Shown in pieces: positions 51,781-59,226 of a stretch of 64,000 nt of DNA (position 1 is its first letter; every line of letters begins with the position of its first letter). The stretch is from Ancylobacter oerskovii (GTDB lineage: Bacteria > Pseudomonadota > Alphaproteobacteria > Rhizobiales > Xanthobacteraceae). The stretch spans positions 1-64,000 of the forward strand of contig NZ_JAHBGB010000037.1 of assembly GCF_018390555.1 (NCBI RefSeq). The letters are read 5' to 3'. A model generated the notes under the pieces. The model was given only the letters and a program-made list of their open reading frames with translations. It was not told where the DNA came from and made no database searches. The translations under genes and the position numbers were made by a program.

Positions 51781-52788
51781 ATGCACGCCTTCTCGCTCCG
51801 CGGCCTCCTGGTCGCCGCCTCTCTCGCCGCCTCGCTCTCCCTTGCGGTTCCCGCCGGCGCCGAGACGCTCACCCTCTCCACGCCGGACGCCGACAATTCG
51901 GAAATCACCCTCGCCGCCAAGCACTTCGCCGAGGTGGTGAAGCAGAAGACCAATGGCGAACTGGAGATCAAGGTCTTCCCTAACGGCACCCTCTATGGCG
52001 GCGATCCCTCCGCCGGGGTGAAGCAGCTGGCCGGCGGCTCGCTCGACATGCTGCTCAACGCCACCTCGCTCTATGCCACCTTCAACCCGAAATTCACCGC
52101 CATCGCGGTGCCCTATCTGTTCGACGGCACCGACCAGCTGCGCGCCTATCTCGACAGCGATCTCGGCGAGGAACTGCGCGGCGACCTGTCGAAGATCGGT
52201 ATCCTCGGCCTCGACCTGTGGTCGCGGCCGCTGCGGCAGATCACCAATTCCAAGCGGCCGATCACCGCGCCGGACGATCTCAAGGGCCTGAAACTGCGGG
52301 TGCCGAACAACCCGCTCTGGGTGAAGTTCTTCGGCGCCATGGGCGCGGCGCCCACCCCGATGGCCTTCGCCGAGGTGTATAATGCCCTGCAGCTCGGCGT
52401 GGTGGACGGGCAGGAGAACCCGGTCAACGTGCCGGTCAGCGCCCGGCTCTACGAAGTGCAGAAATACCTGACCATCTCCAACCACATCGCCGATGCCTGG
52501 GTGCTCGGCATGAATCCGCGCCGCCACAAGGCGCTGTCGGACGCCCACAAGGCCGCGCTCGCCGAGGCGGCGAAGGAGACCGAGGACTGGAAGGCGAAGA
52601 ACGACGCCGCCGACATCGCCGCCTCCATCGCCATTCTCGAGAAGAACGGCATGAAGACCAACGAGCTCACCGCCGAGCAGCGCGCCGAATTCGTCGCGGT
52701 GTCGAAGAGCCTCTACCCGGTCTTCGAGGCCCTGGTGAAGGACCCGTCCTTCTTCCAGCGCACCACCTCCTTCGCCGGCAAGAGCTGA
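51781..52788 (+). CDS. dctP: TRAP transporter substrate-binding protein (DctP family)
   Basis: Periplasmic solute receptor of 335 residues. A signal peptide (ending VPAGA) is followed by the DctP pattern. The carboxylate-binding arginine is probably in GLKLRVPNNPLW, and the typical stretch TPMAFAEVYNALQLGVVDGQENP is present. Such receptors bind organic or sugar acids through that Arg. GGAGG lies six bases before ATG 51781. A hairpin separates it from dctQ. Confidence 0.9.
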   Translation: MHAFSLRGLLVAASLAASLSLAVPAGAETLTLSTPDADNSEITLAAKHFAEVVKQKTNGELEIKVFPNGTLYGGDPSAGVKQLAGGSLDMLLNATSLYATFNPKFTAIAVPYLFDGTDQLRAYLDSDLGEELRGDLSKIGILGLDLWSRPLRQITNSKRPITAPDDLKGLKLRVPNNPLWVKFFGAMGAAPTPMAFAEVYNALQLGVVDGQENPVNVPVSARLYEVQKYLTISNHIADAWVLGMNPRRHKALSDAHKAALAEAAKETEDWKAKNDAADIAASIAILEKNGMKTNELTAEQRAEFVAVSKSLYPVFEALVKDPSFFQRTTSFAGKS

Positions 52789-52807
52789 CGTCGGCGTGCC
52801 GAACCCG

Positions 52808-52828
52808 GCGGCGGCCACCGGCCGCCGC
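52808..52828 (+). other. intercistronic hairpin after dctP
   Basis: Perfect 9-base stem GCGGCGGCC / GGCCGCCGC with loop ACC, 19 bases after the dctP stop, no T-tract. It parallels the hairpin after the ABC binding-protein gene at 29990-30011. Confidence 0.6.
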
Positions 52829-52855
52829 TCCCCCTCGCGGATAGGTGGTGTTCCC

Positions 52856-53476
52856 ATGTCCTCATCCGACAAATCTTCCGCCGCTGCGCCTTCCCGCGGC
52901 TTCCCGCTCGGCCGGCTGGTCGAGGTGATGGCTGATTATGCGGCGGGTCTCGCCTGCGGCGGCATCCTCGTCGTGGTGCTGATGCAGGTGGTGGGCCGGC
53001 TCATCGGCCATCCGCTGCCCTGGACCGAGGAGGCGGTGCGCTTCCTGTTCATCTGGATGGTGTTCCTCGGCCTTGCCGCCGGCTTCCGCACCGTGGAGAG
53101 CGCGCGTGTCGTGCTGTTCCTCGCCATGATGCCGCGCCTGTCGAAGCGCATCGCGGTGCCGATCTATGTCGTGTTCTCCATCGGCTTCTTCCTGCTGGTG
53201 GGCTGGACCGGCATCACCCTCGTCGAGCAGCAGATCATGATGAACGAGGAGGCGGCGACGCTGCCGATCCCGATGTGGGTCGTCGGCCTCGTCATGCCGG
53301 TCTCCTCGGTCATCGCCATCCTCGCCATCGTGGATTCGCTGCGGCGCCGGCGCGATCTGATCGCGCTGCCGGAAATGGGCCTGCCGCCGGACGAGATCGT
53401 CCATGCCGACGTCTCGATGACCGGCGGTCATCACCATGTCGCCAGCCCCACCGTCACGGGAGCGCACTATCAATGA
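52856..53476 (+). CDS. dctQ: TRAP transporter small permease (DctQ)
   Basis: Four-helix membrane subunit of 206 residues. Hallmarks are the PLPWTEEAVRFLFIWMVFLG stretch and a following loop with AGFRTVESARVVLFL. The C-terminal tail (about 165-206) is longer than usual and contains histidines (TGGHHHVASP). Its stop overlaps the dctM start by four bases. Confidence 0.9.
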   Translation: MSSSDKSSAAAPSRGFPLGRLVEVMADYAAGLACGGILVVVLMQVVGRLIGHPLPWTEEAVRFLFIWMVFLGLAAGFRTVESARVVLFLAMMPRLSKRIAVPIYVVFSIGFFLLVGWTGITLVEQQIMMNEEAATLPIPMWVVGLVMPVSSVIAILAIVDSLRRRRDLIALPEMGLPPDEIVHADVSMTGGHHHVASPTVTGAHYQ

Positions 53477-54756
53477 TGAGCGCCATCCTCTTCGCCCTGT
53501 TCTGCGTCCTCAGTGCGCTCGGCGTGCCCCTGGCCATCGCCCTCGGCCTCGCCGCCGTCGCCACGCTGTTGGTGTTCACGCCGATGCCGCTCGACCTGCT
53601 CACCCAGACGATGTTCTCCTCGATGAACTCGTTCCTCCTGGTGGCGGTGCCGCTGTTCATCCTGGTCGGCGCGGTGATGGAGCGCGGGCGGGTCGCCGAG
53701 CGCATCTTCGATTTCGCCGAATCCATGGTCGGCTGGCTGCCGGGCGGGCTGGGCCATGTGAACGTGCTGTCCTCGGTGATCTTCTCCGGCGTGTCGGGTT
53801 CCTCGGTCGCCGACATCGCCTCGGTCGGCGCCATCGAGATCAAGGCGATGGAGCGCCACGGCTTCCCCAAGGGCTATGCGGTGGGCATGACGCTGTGCAC
53901 CGCCACCCTGTCCTCGATCATCCCGCCCTCGATCCTCATCGTCATCGCCGGCTCCATCGCCAACGTGTCGATCGGCACGCTGCTAGTGGCGGGGCTGGTG
54001 CCGGGGCTGTTCATTGCCTTCGCCTTCCTGGTGTTCAACCACTTCTATTCGGTGCGCTACGGCTACAATCCGCCGTCGCCGTTCAATTTCCGCATGGTGG
54101 TCGTCACCGGGCTGCGCGCCATCCTGCCGATGCTGACCCCGCTGATCCTGATCATCGGCATCGCCTCCGGGGTGTTCACCCCCACCGAGGCGGCGGCGAT
54201 CGCGGTGCTCTACGTGCTGGTGCTGGGCGTGCTGGTCTACCGCACCATCCCGCTCGCCGAGGTGCCGGAGATCCTGGTCTCCACCGCCCGCATCTCCGGC
54301 ACCATCCTGTTCATCGCCGCCACCTCGCAGATCGCCGCCTGGGTGTTCACCTATGAGGGGCTGCCGAACACGCTGACGGCGATCCTCGGCGGCATGAATC
54401 TGGGGCCGACCACCGGCCTCCTGGTGATCTTCGTCTTCCTGCTGCTGATCGGCATCTTCATGGAGGCGATCCCGGCGATGTTCATCCTCATCCCGGTGCT
54501 GATGCCGACGGTGACGGCGCTCGGCATCGACCCGATCCATTTCCTGATCATCACGGTGATGACGCTCACCCTCGGCCTCGTCACCCCACCGGTCGGCGTC
54601 TGCCTGTTCGCGGCGGCGCAGGTCTCGGGTATGAGCGTCGACGAGGTGGTGAAGGGCTCGCTGGCGCCGATGACCGTGCTGACGCTGGCGATCTTCGCGC
54701 TGGTGCTGTTCCCGGTGCTGACGCTCGGGCCGCTGCACCTGCTCGGGCTCTATTGA
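53473..54756 (+). CDS. dctM: TRAP transporter large permease (DctM)
   Basis: Large membrane subunit of 427 residues with about 12 helices. Family signatures are SSMNSFLLVAVPLFILVGAVM, then FSGVSGSSVADIASVG and CTATLSSIIPPSILIVIAGS, with FMEAIPAMFILIPVLMP later. It forms the Na+-coupled channel with dctQ. Both ATG 53473 and 53476 are possible. Confidence 0.93.
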   Translation: MMSAILFALFCVLSALGVPLAIALGLAAVATLLVFTPMPLDLLTQTMFSSMNSFLLVAVPLFILVGAVMERGRVAERIFDFAESMVGWLPGGLGHVNVLSSVIFSGVSGSSVADIASVGAIEIKAMERHGFPKGYAVGMTLCTATLSSIIPPSILIVIAGSIANVSIGTLLVAGLVPGLFIAFAFLVFNHFYSVRYGYNPPSPFNFRMVVVTGLRAILPMLTPLILIIGIASGVFTPTEAAAIAVLYVLVLGVLVYRTIPLAEVPEILVSTARISGTILFIAATSQIAAWVFTYEGLPNTLTAILGGMNLGPTTGLLVIFVFLLLIGIFMEAIPAMFILIPVLMPTVTALGIDPIHFLIITVMTLTLGLVTPPVGVCLFAAAQVSGMSVDEVVKGSLAPMTVLTLAIFALVLFPVLTLGPLHLLGLY

Positions 54757-54767
54757 GGATCAGGTCG

Positions 54768-55286
54768 ATGACGGTGCCGGACTTCGTGGTGGTGATGGGC
54801 GTGTCGGGGGCCGGCAAGAGCACCGTGGCCCAGCAGCTTGCCGACCGGCTCGGCGCCGCCTTCATCGAGGCCGACCGCCTGCACAGCCCGGAGAATGTCG
54901 CGCTCATGCGCCGGGGCATCGGCCTGACCGATGCCATGCGCTGGCCGTGGCTGGAGGCGGTGGGCGCGGCGGCGCGGGCGGAGCCGCGCCGGCCGGTGGT
55001 GATCGCCTGCTCGGCGCTGCGCCGCATCTATCGCGATTTCCTGCGCGAGCGGCTTCCCGGCCTGCGCTTCGTCTTCGTCGACGGCCCGCGCGAGGTGATC
55101 GCCGAGCGCCTGCGCGCCCGGCCGGGGCATTTCGCCGGCATCACCCTGCTCGACAGCCAGCTGGCGACGCTGGAGCCGCCGGAGCCGGGCGAGCGGGCGG
55201 TGACCGTCTCGCTGACGGCGAGCCCGGAGGCGATGGTCGACATGGCCCTGCGCGGGCTCGGCGCGGCGGAGCGGGTTCCCGGCTGA
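54768..55286 (+). CDS. gluconokinase (GntK/IdnK family)
   Basis: Carbohydrate kinase of 172 residues. P-loop MGVSGAGKSTVAQQLA and the family stretch DRLHSPENVALMRRGIGLTD, then MRWPWL, identify the gluconokinase family, which phosphorylates C6 sugar acids at O6. The middle CSALRRIYRDFLRE is also conserved. In this operon it may use an imported sugar acid other than gluconate. It starts 11 bases after dctM and ends three bases from a convergent LysR gene. Confidence 0.88.
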   Translation: MTVPDFVVVMGVSGAGKSTVAQQLADRLGAAFIEADRLHSPENVALMRRGIGLTDAMRWPWLEAVGAAARAEPRRPVVIACSALRRIYRDFLRERLPGLRFVFVDGPREVIAERLRARPGHFAGITLLDSQLATLEPPEPGERAVTVSLTASPEAMVDMALRGLGAAERVPG

Positions 55287-55289
55287 GGA

Positions 55290-56246
55290 TCAGTCCGCCG
55301 GCACCGGCTTGCGGGCGGTCCGGCCGGCCAGCGCCTCGGCGGCGGCATGGGCATGGCGGCGCCGGGCCTCCCAGCCGGCGCGCTCGGTGCGCAGCCAGTC
55401 GAGGAACAGCCGCACCTTGCGCTGGCGCAGATGCTCGTGCGGGCAGACGATCCACTGCGTCACCAGCCGGATCGGCGGCGGTCCGGCCACCGGGCAGATC
55501 AGCCGGCCGGTCTCCAGCTCGCGCTCCATCATCAGCGTGCTTTCCAGCGCGATGCCCATGCCGCCGGCGGCGGCGTCGATGGCCATGTGGCTGCGGTCGA
55601 ACAGCACCCGCGCCCAGCGCTCCGCCGGCTGCACGCCGGCCAGCGCGAACCAGCGCGGCCATTGCGCCTGCGACTTCACCGAGTGGATCAGCCGGAAGCG
55701 CGGCAGCTCGGCGGCGGTGAGGCTGGCCGGGGGCGCGTAGTCCGGCGAGCAGGCCGGCAGGAAGTCCTCCTCCGCCATGCCCTCGACGAACAGGCCAGGC
55801 CAGCGCCCGTCGCCGTGGCGGATCTCGACGTCGACCACCTCGCGCTTGAACGCGGTCGGCTCGTTGGTGCCGTCGATGCGCACCTCGAGGTCGGGATGGC
55901 GGTCGAGAAACGCCCCGAGCCGCGGCAGCAGCCATTTGTTGGACAGGGTCGGCGTGGCGCGCACCGTCAGCGTCGTCACCGAGCGGTAGCCGCGGATCAG
56001 GTTGGTGGCCTCGGCGATGCGCTCCACCTCGTCGGTGATGGAGGCGAAATAGCGCTCGCCGGCCTCGGTGAGCACGACGCGGCGGCCGACCTTGCTCATC
56101 AGCGTCAGGCCGAGCTGGGTCTCCAGCGCCTGCACCTGCTGGCTCACCGCCGAGGGCGTGACGGCGAGTTCCTCCGCCGCCTTGGAGATGCTGCCGAGGC
56201 GGGCGACGGTGCGGAACACGAAGATGGCGCGGATCGGCAGCTGCAT
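55290..56246 (-). CDS. LysR-family regulator, GcvA-like
   Basis: Transcription factor of 318 residues. The winged helix at about 5-65 (FVFRTVARLGSISKAAEEL, then TPSAVSQQVQALE) is followed by a GcvA-type effector domain. The ATG at 56246 matches the family start; the frame extends to 56378 with unlikely residues. It converges with the TRAP operon and could regulate it. Its target site is unknown. The tail after about residue 295 is Ala/Arg-rich. Confidence 0.88.
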   Translation of the reverse strand: MQLPIRAIFVFRTVARLGSISKAAEELAVTPSAVSQQVQALETQLGLTLMSKVGRRVVLTEAGERYFASITDEVERIAEATNLIRGYRSVTTLTVRATPTLSNKWLLPRLGAFLDRHPDLEVRIDGTNEPTAFKREVVDVEIRHGDGRWPGLFVEGMAEEDFLPACSPDYAPPASLTAAELPRFRLIHSVKSQAQWPRWFALAGVQPAERWARVLFDRSHMAIDAAAGGMGIALESTLMMERELETGRLICPVAGPPPIRLVTQWIVCPHEHLRQRKVRLFLDWLRTERAGWEARRRHAHAAAEALAGRTARKPVPAD

Positions 56247-56453
56247 CGCTTCCTCGCTTTCGGTCGCGGGCCGGGCGGGCGTCCGGGAGAGGGGACCCAA
56301 CCACCCGGCGGGGCGGGGAGGCCGCCGGCCACGCCTGCCCAACGCCTGCCCAACGCCGGCCCCGTCCCGCCCATTCATATCGCCGGGCGGCGGCGATGGC
56401 GAGGCCGCGACGAGCGGGAGCGCGCCACAGGTCGGTGCGCGGCCCGCCCCGCC

Positions 56454-57353
56454 TCAGCGCCGCAGGTGCCGGCGGGCCGCCTGCATCACGTCGCGCGTCA
56501 GTTCGGCGATCCGGTCGGCGGCGAGGCGGTTCACCTGCCAGTACAGCGGTACGTCGAGCGGCGTGTCCGGGATCAGCTCCACGAGCCGCCCCGCCTCGAT
56601 ATGCGGCCGGACCAGCAGGGCAGGGTTCATGCCCCAGCCCATGCCGGCGATGCAGGCCTCCACGAAGCCGTGCGTCGAGGGCAGCCAGTGGGTGGGATGA
56701 ACCACCTCCTGCCCGATCGCCTGGCGCAGCCAGCGGTCCTGCAGCCGGTCCTTCTGGCTGAAGGTCAGCGCCGGCGCCGCGGCGAGGGCGTCCGGGGTGA
56801 CGCCGGCCGGGAAGTGGCGGTCCATGAAATCCGGGCTTGCCGTCGCGTGGTAGCGCAGCGCGCCGAGCGACAGCCGGCGGCACCCCGCGACGGGCTTTTC
56901 GGTGCTGGTGACGGCGGCGATCACCCGTCCCTGCCGCAGCCAGTCCGCGGTGTGCTCCTCGTCGTCGACGGCGATGTTCAGGAGATGCGGGGAGCGGCGG
57001 GCGAACGCCGATATCCCGGCCATGAACCAGGTGCCGAGGCTGTCGGCATTCGCCGCGACATGCAGCGTCACCTTCTGCGCCGGCCCGGCGGGCGCCGCGA
57101 GCGCGGGCAGGTGCTCCAGCAGGTCGCCTTCGAGCATGCTGACATTTTCCATGTGCCGGCACAGCCATTCGCCGGTCAGCGTCGCCGTGCAAGGGGCGCC
57201 GCGCGCGATCAGCACCGTGCCGAGGCGCTCCTCCAACTGCTTCACCCGTTGCGAGACGGCGGAGGGCGTCACATGCAGCAGGCGGGCGGCCTTCTCGAAG
57301 CTGCCGGTCTGAACCACCGTGGAAACCGCGCGCAAGGCAGCGTAGTCGAGCAT
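56454..57353 (-). CDS. ArgP/LysG-like LysR regulator
   Basis: Regulator of 299 residues of the ArgP/LysG (IciA) group, which activates the lysine/arginine exporter gene in response to basic amino acids. N-terminal LDYAALRAVSTVVQTGSFEK and TPSAVSQRVKQLEERLG are characteristic, as is THGFVEACIAGMGWGMNP in the effector domain. It is divergent from the LysE-type exporter gene at 57453, the standard arrangement. Confidence 0.93.
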   Translation of the reverse strand: MLDYAALRAVSTVVQTGSFEKAARLLHVTPSAVSQRVKQLEERLGTVLIARGAPCTATLTGEWLCRHMENVSMLEGDLLEHLPALAAPAGPAQKVTLHVAANADSLGTWFMAGISAFARRSPHLLNIAVDDEEHTADWLRQGRVIAAVTSTEKPVAGCRRLSLGALRYHATASPDFMDRHFPAGVTPDALAAAPALTFSQKDRLQDRWLRQAIGQEVVHPTHWLPSTHGFVEACIAGMGWGMNPALLVRPHIEAGRLVELIPDTPLDVPLYWQVNRLAADRIAELTRDVMQAARRHLRR

Positions 57354-57403
57354 GGATTTAGTTTTGCTTCATCGAGATTAGCTTCATTAACTAGCCTAAA
57401 TCC
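57354..57403. promoter_or_regulatory. ArgP/LysG operator region
   Basis: Perfect 8-base inverted repeat GGATTTAG (57354-57361) and CTAAATCC (57396-57403) with 34 bases between them, in the divergent space. It also contains a repeated GCTTCAT. It is probably the regulator-binding region. Confidence 0.55.
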
Positions 57404-57452
57404 GGCCGCCGCGGTAGCGCAGGCCATCCTTCCCGGCGGCGTGGCATCTGCA

Positions 57453-58061
57453 ATGGATCTTCCGGTTTTCGCGACGGGCCTGACCATGGGCCTCAGCCTC
57501 ATCGTGGCGATCGGCGCCCAGAATGCCTTCGTGCTGCGGCAGGGCCTGCGCAACGAGCACATCTTCGCCGTCTGCCTCACCTGCGCCGTGTCCGATGCGC
57601 TGCTCATCATGCTCGGCGTCACCGCCTTCCGGCAGATCGCCACGCTGCTACCCTGGCTGGATCCGGCGATGCGCTATGGCGGCGCCGCCTTCCTGTTCTG
57701 GTATGGCGCGAGGAACATGCGTTCCGCCCTGGCCGGCTCGGGCGCGCTGGCGGCGGCGGAAGCCGGGCGGGCGAGCCTGTGGCAATGCCTCGCCCTGTGC
57801 CTGGCGCTCACCTGGCTCAATCCGCACGTCTATCTCGATACGGTGGTGCTGCTCGGCACCATCTCCACCCGCTTCCCGGGCCGCGAGATGTCCTTCGCCG
57901 CCGGCGCCATGACCGGCTCCTTCCTGTTCTTCTTCTCGCTGGGCTATGGCGCGACGCGGTTGCGCCCGATCTTCGCGAACCCGATGGCCTGGCGCCTCAT
58001 GGAAGCGCTCATCGCCCTCACCATGTGGCTGATCGCCTTCCGGCTGGCGAGCGGGGCGTGA
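57453..58061 (+). CDS. LysE/ArgO-type amino acid exporter
   Basis: Exporter of 202 residues with six helices. Family motifs are LSLIVAIGAQNAFVLRQGL at the N-terminus, and LALTWLNPHVYLDTVVLLG in the second half. It exports lysine and/or arginine and is divergent from its regulator. The ATG at 57453 is used; GTG 57441 is in frame. It protects against excess basic amino acids or dipeptides. Confidence 0.93.
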   Translation: MDLPVFATGLTMGLSLIVAIGAQNAFVLRQGLRNEHIFAVCLTCAVSDALLIMLGVTAFRQIATLLPWLDPAMRYGGAAFLFWYGARNMRSALAGSGALAAAEAGRASLWQCLALCLALTWLNPHVYLDTVVLLGTISTRFPGREMSFAAGAMTGSFLFFFSLGYGATRLRPIFANPMAWRLMEALIALTMWLIAFRLASGA

Positions 58062-58079
58062 TCGCCCGCCATTGCCGCG

Positions 58080-58955
58080 TCAGTGACCGTCGAAAACGTC
58101 GAGGTTGTTTCTGACGAAGTCGATGAAGCGGCCGATGAGCGCGATCTGAGTGAATTCGCTGCGCCAGACCATCCAGGCATTGCGGGCGAAGGGGGAGCCG
58201 TTGGCATAGTCGAGCGGCGTCGAATACAGCCGGTGCGACCGGCCGGTGAATTTCGGCGACAGGAAGATGCCGTAGCCGAGCCCGTTGGCGATCATCTCCA
58301 GGCAGGTGTCGCCATGGTTGGCGCGCATGCCGATCAGCATCGGCGCGGTGAAGTGGCTGTGCCACCAGTCGTTGAGCAGCCGCTTGGCGAACGGGTCGCT
58401 GAGATAGGAGATCTGCGGCGTCGTCGGCAGCTCGGCGAGGTCGAGCGGCTCGCGATTGACGAGGCAGGCCTGCTCCTGGCCGATCAGCATGCGCTCGAAC
58501 GGGCCGTCGAAGTCGCCATAGATGAAGCCGACATGCACCCGGCCATCCTCGATCAGCTTCACGATCTCCGAGCTGACGCCGGTGGAGATGTCGAAGGAAA
58601 CGTCGGGGCAGTCCGCCTGATAGCGCTTCAGCCCGGCGGGCAGCGTGTAGCGGGCGAAGGAATTGGTCACGCCCAGCCGCAGGGTGCCCGAGCGGTCGCC
58701 GAAGCTCATGAGCTGGGTGCGGATCTCGCCGAAATGCGCCAGCACCTTCCCGGCCTCGCGGGCGAGGTATTCACCTTCCGGCGTAAAGGCGACGCCCTTG
58801 GGCGTGCGCACCACCAGCCGCACCCCGAAGTCGCGCTCGATCGCCTGCAGGCGCTTGGAAAGCGCCGGCTGGGTCATGGCGAGCCGGTCGGCCGCGCGGG
58901 TGATGTTCGCGGTGCGGTGCAGCTCCAGGATGATCTTGCAGGTGCTCTCGTCCAT
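58080..58955 (-). CDS. LysR-family regulator, CynR/CbbR-like, divergent to operon 2
   Basis: Regulator of 291 residues. HTH at about 4-62 (ILELHRTANITRAADRLAM, then TQPALSKRLQAIERDFGVRL). The effector domain continues with GVTNSFARYTLPAGLKRYQ and TGVSSEIVKLIEDGRVHVGF. Its start at 58955 is chosen over longer reading to 59021. It lies 271 bases from operon 2, and a palindrome with the LysR T-N11-A pattern sits between, so it very likely controls operon 2. Confidence 0.88.
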   Translation of the reverse strand: MDESTCKIILELHRTANITRAADRLAMTQPALSKRLQAIERDFGVRLVVRTPKGVAFTPEGEYLAREAGKVLAHFGEIRTQLMSFGDRSGTLRLGVTNSFARYTLPAGLKRYQADCPDVSFDISTGVSSEIVKLIEDGRVHVGFIYGDFDGPFERMLIGQEQACLVNREPLDLAELPTTPQISYLSDPFAKRLLNDWWHSHFTAPMLIGMRANHGDTCLEMIANGLGYGIFLSPKFTGRSHRLYSTPLDYANGSPFARNAWMVWRSEFTQIALIGRFIDFVRNNLDVFDGH

Positions 58956-58983
58956 GTCGCGAAGGCGGCGCCGTTGGGTCAGG

Positions 58984-59000
58984 CATTCCATTTTGGAATG
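58984..59000. promoter_or_regulatory. LysR operator candidate (T-N11-A)
   Basis: CATTCCA-TTT-TGGAATG, a 17-base perfect dyad with a T-N11-A core, 29 bases upstream of the LysR start and 227 bases before operon 2. It is the type of site LysR proteins bind in divergent regions. Confidence 0.65.
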
Positions 59001-59226
59001 GCAATCCATGAGAGATCGCAATTTTACAGGCGCGTCAACCTCGCTTAGGACTGATCAGAATAACAAGAGGCATCGGCGCCGCGCGCGACCGGCCCAGGGA
59101 ATGCCGCTCAGGCATTCGCCGACGGGAGAAGGCAAGCTCGCCAGTATCCGTTCTGTGTGTGGAGAGACACGCCGCGCCCGCAAGGCGCGGATGGATCCCT
59201 ATTGTTTGGAAAGAGCCGGCGTCGTC

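Noticed and set aside
55347-57452. Long N-terminal extension of the LysE exporter
   Set aside because: Lies opposite two LysR genes; the LysE family starts at about 57453.
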